Shown here: positions 1-9,768 of the stretch, piece by piece
Numbering within the stretch: position 1 is the first letter of the stretch
How the letters are laid out: each line of letters begins with the position of its first letter
Assembly: GCA_021734025.1 (NCBI GenBank)
Contig: JAIPJS010000003.1
Span: 218,332-282,331 of the forward strand
Reading direction: 5' to 3'
Source of the DNA: Candidatus Neomarinimicrobiota bacterium
GTDB lineage: Bacteria > Fidelibacterota > JAANXI01
DNA length: 64,000 nucleotides
Made by a program: the position numbers and the translations under genes
The notes under the pieces: model-generated
The model's input: the letters and a program-made list of their open reading frames with translations, nothing else
Told to the model about the DNA's origin: nothing
Databases searched by the model: none

Positions 1-707
1 GCCTGACCGTCCAGTTCGGCGTTGAAGGCGGATTTGAGGCAGCGGATCGCCAGCGGACTTTTTTCTAGGATTTCACGCGCCCACTGGACGCCTTCTTCCT
101 CGAGTTTATCCACAGAAACTACGGTATTGACTAATCCCATATCCAACGCTTCCTGCGCATCATACTGGCGGCACAAATACCAGATCTCACGCGCCTTTTT
201 CTGCCCCACGCTCCGGGCCAGATAGCTGGCGCCGAATCCGCCATCGAAGCTGCCGACCTTCGGGCCAGTCTGCCCAAAGATGGCGTTCTCAGCAGCGATG
301 GTCAGATCACAGACCACATGCAGGACGTGTCCGCCGCCGATTGCGTAGCCCGCTACCAGCGCGATCACCGGGATCGGCATGGAACGGATGAGTTTCTGCA
401 AATCCAGCACATTCAGGCGAGGCACGCCGTCATCACCGACGTAGCCGGCATCCCCACGCACCTTCTGATCACCGCCGGAGCAAAACGCGTATTTCCCATC
501 TTTGGCAGGACCGGCGCCGGCCAGCAGGACACATCCGATTTCCTGATCCTCCCGAGCGTCAGCAAAGGCGTTGTGCATCTCCTGCACCGTCACCGGAGTG
601 AAAGCATTCCGCACTTCCGGCCGGTTGATGGTCACCTTGGCAATGCCCTCCGCCTTTTCGTAGATAATATCCTGGTAATCCCCGAACTGTTGCCACTCTA
701 TGGACAT
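1..707 (-). CDS. menB: 1,4-dihydroxy-2-naphthoyl-CoA synthase, C-terminus cut by window edge
   Basis: This crotonase-family enzyme closes the naphthoate ring of menaquinone by Dieckmann-type condensation of o-succinylbenzoyl-CoA. About 235 codons are present, read from ATG at 705-707. The early motif [10 protein letters not shown] and the oxyanion-hole stretch [20 protein letters not shown] are characteristic of the family, and [20 protein letters not shown] is the MenB-specific active-site signature that separates it from other enoyl-CoA hydratases. A GGGGGA ribosome site lies just upstream of the ATG. The gene follows menH by 15 bases, so the two are surely co-transcribed. The remaining C-terminal residues lie left of the window. 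The identification is firm. Confidence 0.95.
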   Translation of the reverse strand, partial: MSIEWQQFGDYQDIIYEKAEGIAKVTINRPEVRNAFTPVTVQEMHNAFADAREDQEIGCVLLAGAGPAKDGKYAFCSGGDQKVRGDAGYVGDDGVPRLNVLDLQKLIRSMPIPVIALVAGYAIGGGHVLHVVCDLTIAAENAIFGQTGPKVGSFDGGFGASYLARSVGQKKAREIWYLCRQYDAQEALDMGLVNTVVSVDKLEEEGVQWAREILEKSPLAIRCLKSAFNAELDGQ

Positions 708-722
708 ATATTCCCCCTCTGC

Positions 723-1550
723 TTATTCGTCGATTTCGCGATAGAATTGTCCCGTAATTTCAACAAATTTTGTCGGACGTTCAAAGTGAATATTGTGGCC
801 TGCATCCTCTACCACGACTGATTGCGTCTTCGGTAACGCATGCGCCATTTCTACGTGAGTTTCAATATGAGATTTATCCAGTTCACCCGTTATCAACAAG
901 ATCGGCATTACCATGTCCTGAAGATCTTCCCAGAGATGGGGCATGGCTCCGCGGCCCATACCTTCCAAACTATTCGCCAGTCCGATGGAGGATTGATGCA
1001 GCCGGATTTGTCTGGCTTTTTCAAGTTTCTCTTCGGCGACAGCCCCCTGAGACTCGAATATTGGATGGTTCATCCATCGTTCCACAAAGGCATCGATTGG
1101 ATTCCGCCGGATAAACCGGGCCATCTGCCGATCCCGCTTCAGTCGTTCTGCCCGTTTCCTGTCATTCGCTATCCCGGGAGTAGTACTCTCCAGTACCATG
1201 GAATTCACAAGTTCCGGATATGCTTTTGCCAGAGAAAGAAGGACGCGTCCCCCCATGGAATAGCCAATCCAGTGCGCTGAAGATATACCAATCTGTGCCA
1301 AAAGGCCCGCGACTTGTTCCACACAGTGCACCATGGAATAATATCCCAAATCCACAGGAGCGTCGCTCTTTCCATGCCCGATTAAATCAATTGCTACTGG
1401 TTGGAAATCTTGGGTGTAATATGGCAGCAGCGGTTTCCAATCCTCCGAAGACAACGTAAAGCCGTGGAGGAATATCAGGGGAGGGCGGTCAACAGCGGGA
1501 TCGTGATCGCCTTCAATATTCAAAGATACGGAGCCTGTAGAGATATACAT
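723..1550 (-). CDS. menH: 2-succinyl-6-hydroxy-2,4-cyclohexadiene-1-carboxylate synthase
   Basis: This 275-residue alpha/beta hydrolase would eliminate pyruvate from the MenD product SEPHCHC in menaquinone synthesis. Visible hydrolase features are the oxyanion-hole HGF at residues 29-31, the nucleophile elbow GYSMGG with Ser98, the acid in GELD near 225 and the histidine in AGHNIHFE near 252. The length fits MenH (about 250-280). Alpha/beta hydrolases are hard to assign from sequence alone, but the position directly upstream of menB and downstream of menF-menD makes MenH by far the best reading. It is separated from menD by 332 bases of repeat-bearing DNA, so it may have its own promoter. Confidence 0.88.
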   Translation of the reverse strand: MYISTGSVSLNIEGDHDPAVDRPPLIFLHGFTLSSEDWKPLLPYYTQDFQPVAIDLIGHGKSDAPVDLGYYSMVHCVEQVAGLLAQIGISSAHWIGYSMGGRVLLSLAKAYPELVNSMVLESTTPGIANDRKRAERLKRDRQMARFIRRNPIDAFVERWMNHPIFESQGAVAEEKLEKARQIRLHQSSIGLANSLEGMGRGAMPHLWEDLQDMVMPILLITGELDKSHIETHVEMAHALPKTQSVVVEDAGHNIHFERPTKFVEITGQFYREIDE

Positions 1551-1620
1551 ATCCAGGGTTAGGCGCAGTGCCGTTGTTTCTTAATCCTAATCTTACTCTT
1601 AATCGGTGTTTTTCGAAAAG

Positions 1621-1691
1621 GTGTTATTATGTTACTGTGTTTGGGTGTTATCGTGTTATTGTTATAAACGTCCTGTGTCTGGTGTCTTCTG
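1621..1691 (-). repeat. TAACAC-family intergenic repeat upstream of menH
   Basis: Read on the minus strand this holds several TAACAC words (AACAATAACAC, GATAACACC, AATAACAC), preceded by a GACACC/GACACAGGAC module. The same modules in the same order lie upstream of the deaminase, ppc and pheT genes. Here the array ends about 70 bases before the menH start. The function is unknown. Confidence 0.7.
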
Positions 1692-1759
1692 TCTTTCATC
1701 TAAAAGAGCGAGTTTGTTGGAAGTCTCTGCTTTCGCTGGTTCTCACCCGGTCCATCTCC

Positions 1760-1782
1760 GCCTTGGAATGAGATTCCAAGGC
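1760..1782. repeat. 23-bp palindromic repeat, copy 1
   Basis: Perfect 10-base arms GCCTTGGAAT and ATTCCAAGGC surround a GAG loop. It has the same frame as copy 2 (1794-1816) and copy 3 (37805-37827), but the middle of the stem is TGG/CCA instead of CGC/GCG. Each of the three differences is matched by a compensating change in the other arm. Confidence 0.8.
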
Positions 1783-1793
1783 TTTTAGTATCA

Positions 1794-1816
1794 GCCTCGC
1801 AATCTCATTGCGAGGC
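1794..1816. repeat. 23-bp palindromic repeat, copy 2
   Basis: Perfect arms GCCTCGCAAT and ATTGCGAGGC surround a CTC loop. It starts 11 bases after copy 1. Its reverse complement matches copy 3 near 37.8 kb with one substitution, so it is a dispersed element rather than a local terminator. Confidence 0.8.
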
Positions 1817-1842
1817 AGGCTACTCCCACAAATCTAATTATC

Positions 1843-1878
1843 TCCCGCTTAAACCCGCTACGCGGAATTTAAGCGGGA
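1843..1878 (-). terminator. hairpin after menD, possible terminator
   Basis: The 11-base arms TCCCGCTTAAA and TTTAAGCGGGA are perfect complements. The 14-base middle contains a further CCGC/GCGG pairing. It lies four bases beyond the menD stop. On the minus strand it is followed only by an AT-rich stretch without a clean T-run, so termination is plausible rather than certain. A partly similar string, GCGGGTTTAAGCGG, occurs near 30116. Confidence 0.5.
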
Positions 1879-1882
1879 TTAA

Positions 1883-3643
1883 TCATAGAACTGAAATTTC
1901 ATCGGCAATAGCATCCCAGATTTCCCGCCTATGACTCATTGAAGCCTTGCTCTCAGTCTTCACCTCAATGACGTCAAGAGAATCCGAATTAAGGGTCTGC
2001 GATATCTTTTGGCGAAAGTCCTGACGGGATTGAACGGAGTGGAAATTACCTCCGAATCCCTCCACAAATTTACGGAAATTCAGCCCATGAGCGGTCTGGA
2101 AATACTCCCGGTATTTCGCTTCATCCAAATTTGAGATGGGCAGCATGTCAAAGATACCGCCGCCATCATTATTGATGAGGACGATGGTCAGAGGAATCTG
2201 ATATCGTTTCCATGCCAGCAGGCCATTCATGTCGTGATGAAAGGCCAGGTCGCCAGTGACCAGAACCGTCGGCTTTCCGTCCTGTGCGGCGATACCGAAT
2301 GCGGTTGAGATTATACCATCGATACCGCTGACACCGCGATTGAAGTAGACGTTGATATCTTTTTCCGACGATGGCGCAAACCAGTCCAGATCCCGAACCG
2401 GCAGGCTGTTGGATAACATGAGTTGGGAACCGGCCGGTATCAGGGGGATTAACGCCGGAAAGATTCCTGGTTCACTGGGTGCATCATCCGGCCATGAATT
2501 CTCTTCGACAAGATGCTTTATCTGTTTTTCTGCAGAAAAATAATATTTCAGTAATGTTGCCTGAGTTTTTGAAATATCGCTGCTAAATCCTGCAGATATA
2601 TTTTTATATAACTCGCCAATATTACAGGGAATTATACGATTTACTGAATGTGTTGCATCATCTATTCTCCCAGTCTGGTTGAAAAGTATCTGTTCGGCCT
2701 TTTTATGATTCGACAGAAATGTATTCAACGTATTAGAGGTCGGCATCCTGCCGAACCGCAGAATGAGGTCGGGAAAGAATGCTTTCGGAAGGTCTTTTGA
2801 TCGAAGAATATCTGATGCGTGGTGTATTAGCAGTTGTGACGTTTCATATCCGAAGCGGAATCCGGACAGCCCGTCCGCCAGTATGGGATAACTCAAAAGT
2901 TCGGCGATTTTGAGGATAGATTCCCTGGCGGAGCGATTGACGGAAAGCGGTCCGGCTAATATTAACCCATGCTGGGAACGGTCGATGGCCTCGGCGATGT
3001 AGGAGATATCGTCATCGGAAAGTGGGCGCGGATTATCCCTGGGAATTTCTGCTGATTCTTCCACGGATTCCAACACCGGAAGATCGCGCAATGATTCCGG
3101 TTCCAGTGGCTTTCGAAAGGGGAAATTCAGGTGTACAGGCCCCTGCTGACTGCTCATGGCCGCCTCCACAGCTGTGATTGTGGCATCCCGCAATTTTTCA
3201 AACTCAGCATCCACATCGCTGGGAAGACCGACGTTGTGAAACCAACGAACATGACGTCCATAGAGATGTCGCTGGTCTATCGTCTGGTTCGCCCCTGTGC
3301 CGTGTAATTCCGGCGGTCGATCTGCGGTACATACAATAAGTGGCGTTTCACTGGCGGCAGCTTCAATAATGGCAGGATAAAAGTTCGCTCCGGCAGTCCC
3401 GGAGGTGCAGACGAGCACAGTGGGCAGTCCGGAGGATTTCGACAAACCCAGCGCAAAGAAGGCGCCGGAGCGCTCGTCGATGTGGGAATAGGCTGTAAAA
3501 TCCGGATGTCGGGTAAATGCCAGCGTCAGAGGGGTGGATCGGGAACCGGGAGTAATACAGACGTTTCGGATTCCATACCGGGAAAGTGAATTAACAAAAG
3601 TATCGGCCCAGCGGAGGTTAAGTTGCCTCGGTGAATTACTCAT
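1883..3643 (-). CDS. menD: 2-succinyl-5-enolpyruvyl-6-hydroxy-3-cyclohexene-1-carboxylate synthase
   Basis: This thiamine-diphosphate enzyme adds the succinyl semialdehyde unit from 2-oxoglutarate to isochorismate, the first committed menaquinone step. The protein has 586 residues, slightly longer than the E. coli enzyme. The N-terminal motif TPGSRSTPL (31-39) and DERSGAFFALG (56-66, with the cofactor-activating Glu57) are typical, followed by CTADRPPELHGTGANQTIDQ. The ThDP/Mg fold motif near residue 455 starts at GDLAFHHDMNGLL and ends at NNDGGGIF. The start overlaps the end of menF by eight bases, so translation is probably coupled. The identification is firm. Confidence 0.96.
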   Translation of the reverse strand: MSNSPRQLNLRWADTFVNSLSRYGIRNVCITPGSRSTPLTLAFTRHPDFTAYSHIDERSGAFFALGLSKSSGLPTVLVCTSGTAGANFYPAIIEAAASETPLIVCTADRPPELHGTGANQTIDQRHLYGRHVRWFHNVGLPSDVDAEFEKLRDATITAVEAAMSSQQGPVHLNFPFRKPLEPESLRDLPVLESVEESAEIPRDNPRPLSDDDISYIAEAIDRSQHGLILAGPLSVNRSARESILKIAELLSYPILADGLSGFRFGYETSQLLIHHASDILRSKDLPKAFFPDLILRFGRMPTSNTLNTFLSNHKKAEQILFNQTGRIDDATHSVNRIIPCNIGELYKNISAGFSSDISKTQATLLKYYFSAEKQIKHLVEENSWPDDAPSEPGIFPALIPLIPAGSQLMLSNSLPVRDLDWFAPSSEKDINVYFNRGVSGIDGIISTAFGIAAQDGKPTVLVTGDLAFHHDMNGLLAWKRYQIPLTIVLINNDGGGIFDMLPISNLDEAKYREYFQTAHGLNFRKFVEGFGGNFHSVQSRQDFRQKISQTLNSDSLDVIEVKTESKASMSHRREIWDAIADEISVL

Positions 3644-5081
3644 GTACCGGTGCAGCCTGGAAGGCGTTCAGCAGGGGCTGGAGCTTCAGCTGGAGTTCTT
3701 CGTATTCGTCGTCGGGATCGGAGCCCTCTACGATTCCAGCGCCTGCATATAAATGAAGGGTTTCAGAGTCGAGCAACCCGGATCGGAGTCCCACGGCGAA
3801 ATCGAAGTCTCCATCCGCGGATATCCAACCCATGGGAGCAGCGTAATAGCCGCGCTCCAACTCCTCGACCTTCCTGATGAAATCCAGAGCGGTTTCCGAT
3901 GGAATTCCACCCACCGCAGGTGTGGGATGCAGCTGTTCGACCACCTGCATTGGCGAGACTCCTGATTTCAGCCGGCCCGTCATCTTGGTATATAGGTGTT
4001 GCACATTATAAAGTTTTTTCAGCGTTGGTGCATCCTGACTCCGGGTATCATCGGCAAGATGCTGCATTTTGTTTTCCAGGTATTGCACGACAAAATCGTG
4101 CTCTGACCTGTTTTTTCTGCTCTCCAGAAGTTCCTGGCCCAGCTGCCGGTCAACAGACGGATTCTCGCTTCGTCCTATGGATCCGGCAAGCGCGTCACAC
4201 GTCAAAATACCATCATGCATTCTTGCGAGCCATTCCGGTGTCGCTCCGAAGAAGGCTTTCCCGTTGGCTTCTCTAAACAGAAAGGTGACGCAGCCGGGAT
4301 AAATTGAACGCAGGTTGCGAAGGGTATCGTAAAGCGGCGCCGTGCTGACCACGTCGATTTCGGATTTTTTCGCAAGAACAACCTTGTCAATCTCATGATC
4401 TTTGATAGAGGAAATGCTCCGGTTAACTGCTCGAATCCATTGGGGCTTTTCGCCGTTAAGATACGGGGCAAGCTCGACGACAGAATCTGTTAGGGAAAAG
4501 TCGGTACTCGCTGAGAATGCTCTGAAGGCATCTTCCTGCTGTTGGATGTCACTGAGCAGGGAATCCGGGTTTGTATTTCCCGTGATTTCGTAATTTAGGC
4601 AGATGGTTACTGTTTCACCATCTTTGGCAATCAGTATTTCCGGGAGATAGAGTTTGGCGGGCGAGAACCCGTCCCATTCAGAGTCCTGTGCTATCTGATG
4701 GAAAAAGGAAGAGAAAAATAAAATCGCCGGCATCTGGGTTGTCGCTGTTGATTCGTTCAGGATTGACAGGCGACTTTGCAATTGTTCCAGTCTGCGGCCA
4801 GTCCCGGCAAATCGCTGGGGTCCATTTGCCGTCCATTCCGCTACGTCTCCTAAAGCCAGAAAGGAAAAATTTTCTTTCGGCAGATCCCAATAGGCGAGTT
4901 TGCCATTGACAGGGGCATTATTTTTTAAATAGGTGAGCAGGGCGCAGTGATCAACCCGAAACCGATATTGAAAATAAACTGAATCGTTATTCTGTTTTGA
5001 ATCGTCTATTAACGGCCTGAGAAATCGAAGTACCTTGTTACTATTCAATGAATTCGCTTCGTAGTTTTTATGCTGGTTCAT
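3636..5081 (-). CDS. menF: isochorismate synthase, menaquinone-specific
   Basis: This 481-residue chorismate-binding enzyme converts chorismate to isochorismate, the entry to menaquinone. The C-terminal catalytic domain shows DKVVLAKKSEIDV near 240, FFGATPEWLARM near 285, LHPTPAVGGIPSETAL and the signature GAGIVEGSDPDDEYEEL close to the C-terminus. These fit isochorismate synthase rather than TrpE or PabB, which share the fold. The men context (menD overlaps its 3' end) settles the choice of MenF over a siderophore EntC-type enzyme. It is the first gene of the left-hand minus-strand unit. Its chorismate would come from the shikimate pathway, much of which is encoded at 24.8-30 kb. Confidence 0.94.
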   Translation of the reverse strand: MNQHKNYEANSLNSNKVLRFLRPLIDDSKQNNDSVYFQYRFRVDHCALLTYLKNNAPVNGKLAYWDLPKENFSFLALGDVAEWTANGPQRFAGTGRRLEQLQSRLSILNESTATTQMPAILFFSSFFHQIAQDSEWDGFSPAKLYLPEILIAKDGETVTICLNYEITGNTNPDSLLSDIQQQEDAFRAFSASTDFSLTDSVVELAPYLNGEKPQWIRAVNRSISSIKDHEIDKVVLAKKSEIDVVSTAPLYDTLRNLRSIYPGCVTFLFREANGKAFFGATPEWLARMHDGILTCDALAGSIGRSENPSVDRQLGQELLESRKNRSEHDFVVQYLENKMQHLADDTRSQDAPTLKKLYNVQHLYTKMTGRLKSGVSPMQVVEQLHPTPAVGGIPSETALDFIRKVEELERGYYAAPMGWISADGDFDFAVGLRSGLLDSETLHLYAGAGIVEGSDPDDEYEELQLKLQPLLNAFQAAPVHE

Positions 5082-5250
5082 TATTTCAAATAGAGCAAAT
5101 ATAGTGATATTTTACCCAACATTGCAATAATACCGGGAATTGAATTTCCATTCCTTCTGGAACAGAATCGAGGATTTACTTGTGATTTAAGAGATAGACA
5201 TTGTCGGGAGATGGCGCCAGATCGTTGACCAAATTAAGTATCAGGTGACG

Positions 5251-8200
5251 TCACTCTGCATCATCAGGTCCGAGTACGCCCACGGAATCAGTACCGAACA
5301 GGAATCGGGTTGTTCCTTTTTTACCTCGCTCAATCAGGAGATACAATACGGGCACAACAATGAGGGTAAGAAATGTAGCAAAGAGGAGCCCTGTGATGAC
5401 GGCTGTGGCCATCGGACTCCACCACGCTGCCTGCTCACCACCCATATAAAGGTATTGCCCAAGGTGCCTGAAAAATTCTGCAGGATTGCTGGTGAGGACA
5501 ATAAAATCCAGGTTGAACCCGATTGCCAGGGGGATCAATCCTAATGTCGTAGTGATTGCCGTCAGAATAACCGGACGAAAACGGACTCTTCCCCCTTCTA
5601 CAAGGGCATCGTACAGCGACAGGTTATCTCTGGTGCGGAGAATGTCAATATAATCAATCATGACTATGGCGTTGTTGACCACGACTCCGGCCAGAGATAT
5701 AATTCCGACACCGGTCATGATTATGCCAAACGGCATCTGGAAGATGACGAGTCCGTATAGTACACCGGAGATGGACATGATTACAGAAGTCAATACAATG
5801 ATCGGTTTGGAGACGGAATTAAACTGCGAAATCAGGATAAAGGCCATCAGGAATACGGCAATGAGGAAAGCACCGGAGAGAAAATCCTGGGCTTCCTGCT
5901 GCTCCTGTTGCTGACCTGTATAAGTTGTCGAGTACCCGGATGGTACGTCTGACAGGTACGGCTGGAGGGCCTGTTGCACTTCACCCAATACCGCATTGGC
6001 CTGGTAGGGGGAACGTACATCGGCACTTACGGTAATAACCCGGGTACCGTCGATATGATTGATTCCACCGAATCCCTCGCCCACCGTCCAGTCCGCCACC
6101 GAAGAGAGCGGAATCTGACGACCCTCTTCGGCCATAACATTCAGATCCGAAAGGGTATTCAGATCGTTTCGATATTCTTCTGCCAGCCGGACGGTGATGT
6201 CGTATTCATCTTTGCCGTCACGATATTGCGACGCTGTGGCACCGCTTACCGCCTGTCGTACGGTCGAGCCGATATCGCTGGTGGACAGCCCGAACACCGC
6301 CGCTTTTTCCCGATCCACCCGGATCTGCACTTCAGGCCGGCCTTCCGGCAGATCGGACTCCAGGCCTTCCAGCTTGGCATACACCGGATCGTTTTCCAGA
6401 ATGTTCAGGACTTCATTGGAAATTTCTGTGAGCGTTTCCATGCTCTGGCCGGAGATTTCCAAATTGATCGGCTTACCGGTAGGTGGACCCGCCTGTGGAC
6501 GCTCCACCGTGATATTTGCACCGGCGATACCCTTTGGAAATTCTGAGCGCATGTATTCCATCGCTTCAATAGAACTGCCTTTGCGCTCCTGGTAATCCAC
6601 GAAATTCAATACGACGGTTCCCCGGTGCGACGAACTGCCCTGATTGCCGAATCCTGCAGATATTGCGGATCCGGCTGTGGAAAGGACACTTTCCACATCA
6701 CCGGGATGGGGAATGGTTGGCACCTTGGCCAAAATTTTGTCGACAGTTCGCTTGGTAAATTCGACGTTGGTGCCGACCGGTCCTTCAATTTGTACATATG
6801 CATCGCTCGGTGGAATATCCTCCGGGAAAAATTCCACACCGCTGTTAAACATACTAAAGACTACAAAACTGAGAAAAAGGACGCCGATAGAGACCCCGAA
6901 AATCTTTCCGGGATTATCCAGCGCCCAGCGAAGCTGTCGCTCATATATATTCAGCACCCGGTTCAAGCCACGTGTCTGCCACCAGTCACCCAGCGGCTTC
7001 AGAATGAATTTGTGCCCTATCCATAAGAGGAACGCAGCCACGAGGAGCATAATCCAGGTGAGGAAATCACTTAGCAGGAAGCCACCGAGAAGAAGGGCGC
7101 CGATTACACCTGTTGTGTATTTCCCCTTTTTGGTCATACGGGGTTTGGAATCGTTGTTTTTATGATCTACATCCATAAAAAGGGCACAGAGCACCGGGTT
7201 AATTACCAGGGCTACAAACAGCGAACTTCCCAGGGTGATGATTAAGGTAATAGGGAGGTAGGACATAAATTCGCCGACGATACCCGGCCAGAAGGTAAGC
7301 GGAAAAAAGGCCGCAAGCGTGGTTGCCGTTCCAGAGATTATTGGGGCGGCCACTTCGCCTGTGCCTTTCTTGGCTGCTGCAAAGTTGTCGAATCCTTCCT
7401 CCAGATAGCGATAGATATTTTCCACTACCACGATGGAATTATCCACCAACATTCCCAGGGCAAGGATCAGGGAAAAGAGCACCACCATGTTCATGGTCAT
7501 ATCGATACTGTCAATGATGATAAATGCCGTGAACATGGAAAGAGGAATGGCTACCCCGACAAATGAAGCATTTCGCAGGCCGAGAAAAAAGAGTAGAATT
7601 CCAATGACCAGCAAAAGTCCGGAGATAATATTGTTCTCCAGGCTTGTCACAATGGAATCGATATTTTTGCTCTGGTCAGATGTAATTTTAATGTCGGTTG
7701 AGGGCGGGAGCCCCGGAAGCTCTTCGTTGATTATTTCCTTTACCGCCTCAGCGGTCTCGATGATATTTTGTCCGCTTCGTTTCGTGATCGACAGACTGAT
7801 GACCGGACTTCCGTCTAAACTTGCGTAAGTCTCCCGATCCTTGTTGGCGAATTTGACCTCTGCAACATCCCGGATGTAAATCGGTCTGTCGCCTGGGGCG
7901 GAAACGACGATATCTTCAATGGGCTTGGGTGTTTCGTATTCACCGGGTATCCGCAGGAGGAATTTTTTAGTGCCGACGTCAATATTTCCGCCGGGGATGG
8001 TCACATTTTCACCCTGGATAGCATAGATAATATCGGAGAAAGCCAGCCCGTAATATTTTAATTTTGGCAGATCTACATTAACCTGGACTTCCTTTTCGAG
8101 CCCACCGGACAGATTAACCTCCAGAACAGAGGGAATAGTTTCAAATTTATCCTGGAGATCCTCCGCGACGGTTTTCAGGTTTTCAAGGCCGTAATCACCA

Positions 8201-8658
8201 GAGACATTCACCTGCATGATCGGGAATTCCGACAGGTTAATCTCTTGAATCATCGGCTCTTCGACGTCATCCGGCAGTTCCGGTCTAGCCAGATCAACTT
8301 TCTCCCGAACTTTCTGCAGGGCCTCATCCATATTCACATCCGTATTAAACTCCATCATAATGTTGGAATACCCTTCGGAAGAGGTGGAGGTCATCTCCTT
8401 GATATCGGAGATATTGCTGAGTTCGTCCTCCAGTTTTCGGGTGATGAGGCTTTCCATGTCCTCCGGTGAAACACCAGGGTACAGGGTGATTACCAGGACG
8501 TTTGGTATTGTAATATCCGGCTGGGCTTCCTTGGGAATGGCGAGATAACTTCGAATACCCATGATAGCGATGAGTGCTATCATAACCAGGACGCTAATCC
8601 GGTTTTTTACGCTGAAGGAACTCAGCCAAAATTCTTTCCGATCGTTTTGTTCAGCCAT
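5251..8658 (-). CDS. RND-family efflux permease (AcrB-like)
   Basis: This 1135-residue inner-membrane proton antiporter would drive export of drugs or other amphipathic compounds through the adaptor and TolC-like channel encoded just upstream. It has the repeated RND layout: first helix at 19-40, first periplasmic half, helices from about 345 to 495, then a second half. The proton-relay region LALGMLVDNSIVVVENI (about 399-415) carries Asp-Asn rather than AcrB's Asp-Asp. The central cytoplasmic loop has two extra hydrophobic stretches (about 515-550) not found in AcrB, which explains the greater length. The start ATG is at 8656-8658. Substrate cannot be read from sequence. Confidence 0.93.
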   Translation of the reverse strand: MAEQNDRKEFWLSSFSVKNRISVLVMIALIAIMGIRSYLAIPKEAQPDITIPNVLVITLYPGVSPEDMESLITRKLEDELSNISDIKEMTSTSSEGYSNIMMEFNTDVNMDEALQKVREKVDLARPELPDDVEEPMIQEINLSEFPIMQVNVSGDYGLENLKTVAEDLQDKFETIPSVLEVNLSGGLEKEVQVNVDLPKLKYYGLAFSDIIYAIQGENVTIPGGNIDVGTKKFLLRIPGEYETPKPIEDIVVSAPGDRPIYIRDVAEVKFANKDRETYASLDGSPVISLSITKRSGQNIIETAEAVKEIINEELPGLPPSTDIKITSDQSKNIDSIVTSLENNIISGLLLVIGILLFFLGLRNASFVGVAIPLSMFTAFIIIDSIDMTMNMVVLFSLILALGMLVDNSIVVVENIYRYLEEGFDNFAAAKKGTGEVAAPIISGTATTLAAFFPLTFWPGIVGEFMSYLPITLIITLGSSLFVALVINPVLCALFMDVDHKNNDSKPRMTKKGKYTTGVIGALLLGGFLLSDFLTWIMLLVAAFLLWIGHKFILKPLGDWWQTRGLNRVLNIYERQLRWALDNPGKIFGVSIGVLFLSFVVFSMFNSGVEFFPEDIPPSDAYVQIEGPVGTNVEFTKRTVDKILAKVPTIPHPGDVESVLSTAGSAISAGFGNQGSSSHRGTVVLNFVDYQERKGSSIEAMEYMRSEFPKGIAGANITVERPQAGPPTGKPINLEISGQSMETLTEISNEVLNILENDPVYAKLEGLESDLPEGRPEVQIRVDREKAAVFGLSTSDIGSTVRQAVSGATASQYRDGKDEYDITVRLAEEYRNDLNTLSDLNVMAEEGRQIPLSSVADWTVGEGFGGINHIDGTRVITVSADVRSPYQANAVLGEVQQALQPYLSDVPSGYSTTYTGQQQEQQEAQDFLSGAFLIAVFLMAFILISQFNSVSKPIIVLTSVIMSISGVLYGLVIFQMPFGIIMTGVGIISLAGVVVNNAIVMIDYIDILRTRDNLSLYDALVEGGRVRFRPVILTAITTTLGLIPLAIGFNLDFIVLTSNPAEFFRHLGQYLYMGGEQAAWWSPMATAVITGLLFATFLTLIVVPVLYLLIERGKKGTTRFLFGTDSVGVLGPDDAE

Positions 8659-8704
8659 AATTTGGTCGTCATTCGCTCACATTATTAATTATATAGAAAG
8701 GAGG

Positions 8705-9766
8705 TTATCGTTCGGAGACTACATTGATACGCATCCCGTCTTCCAGGAAGGAGGAGCCTACGGTGATGAGGCGCTCACCCATCTCCAGCCCGGACTCTAC
8801 CAGTACATTGTTCTGTTGTCGTGGACCAAGCTGAACTCGGCGTTTGCTGGCGATTGGTTCTCCGGAATCAGTGTTATTCACAACGTATACATGGCGTGCG
8901 TTTTCGGATTCATATACAAATTCTTCACCTACGACAACTGAATTGGGACGATGGAGGGTCCGGAGCCGGAGATTTGCCAGCATCCCGATTTTGTAGCGAT
9001 GGGCATCGTTTGGTAATACAATTTCGATTTCGAAGGTTCGGCTCTGCTGGTCAATACTGTTGCCAACAAAGGTGAGGTCACCTTCCAGGGTATCTTGTAC
9101 CTGGGTATCGAACCAAATTTTGACATGTTTTTCAGGGGTAACGGAATTCGCGTATCTGGCGGGAACCCCGGCTGTAATTTTTATGATATCTGATGCAATA
9201 AGCCGAACCAGGGGCGTGCCTACTGCGGCCATTTCACCCGCTTCGGTGAGTATATCTTCAATCCGTGCATCAAAAGGGGCTTTGACTTCAGTGTTTTGTA
9301 GCTGGACTTCGATGCCCTGTAGCGCCGATTTACTCTGCTGGTAATTATATTTTGCGTTCAAATACTGGATCTCGGACCCGATACTATCTTCCTCCCAGAC
9401 CTTCTTCTGGCGGAGATATACCTGGCGTGCTTGCTCAGTTGCCGATTGCAGCCGGTCCCGTTCCTCCCGGAGTTGGGCATTGTCAATTTTTGCTATAAGA
9501 TCACCGGACCTGACGAAATCTCCTTTATCCACTTCGTACCGCAAGATACGTCCGTTTGCTTCCGCTGACAGCCGTACATCATTGGCAGCTTCGGTCGTGC
9601 CAACCAGGCGGAGATAACTGGAAAATTCTCTGGGCTGTATCGTCACGGTTTCCACATTGACCGTTTTAACGGCGGCATCCTCCTGGGGGGGCGTACTGTT
9701 TCCGCACCCGATAAGACCGGCAAGCAAGGTGAATAGAATCGTGTATGTCAAATATGTCTTTCGCAC
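8705..9766 (-). CDS. RND efflux periplasmic adaptor (membrane fusion lipoprotein)
   Basis: This is a 353-residue HlyD/AcrA-type adaptor linking the RND permease to the outer-membrane channel. The N-terminus is a lipoprotein signal with lipobox LIGC (Cys21), so it should be anchored to a membrane by lipid. A first lipoyl half (LSAEANGRILRYEVDKGDFV), a coiled hairpin rich in Glu/Gln/Arg (about 105-155) and the second lipoyl half (VKAPFDARIEDILTEAGEMA) follow in the expected order. The start codon is GTG at 9764-9766, two bases after the tolC-like stop, which suggests translational coupling. The permease gene begins 46 bases downstream. Confidence 0.93.
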   Translation of the reverse strand: MRKTYLTYTILFTLLAGLIGCGNSTPPQEDAAVKTVNVETVTIQPREFSSYLRLVGTTEAANDVRLSAEANGRILRYEVDKGDFVRSGDLIAKIDNAQLREERDRLQSATEQARQVYLRQKKVWEEDSIGSEIQYLNAKYNYQQSKSALQGIEVQLQNTEVKAPFDARIEDILTEAGEMAAVGTPLVRLIASDIIKITAGVPARYANSVTPEKHVKIWFDTQVQDTLEGDLTFVGNSIDQQSRTFEIEIVLPNDAHRYKIGMLANLRLRTLHRPNSVVVGEEFVYESENARHVYVVNNTDSGEPIASKRRVQLGPRQQNNVLVESGLEMGERLITVGSSFLEDGMRINVVSER

Positions 9767-9768
9767 AG

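Larger units (their letters stand above)
1551..1882. other. repeat-rich intergenic region between menD and menH
   Basis: No credible gene is present. The stretch holds a TAACAC-type array on the minus strand (1621-1691), two tandem palindromic repeats (1760-1782 and 1794-1816) and a long hairpin at the menD end (1843-1878), each listed separately. Short open frames here have no ribosome sites or recognisable motifs. Confidence 0.8.

Noticed and set aside
318-821. 167-codon plus-strand open frame at the left end
   Set aside because: It is antisense to menB and the end of menH, both of which carry full family motifs.
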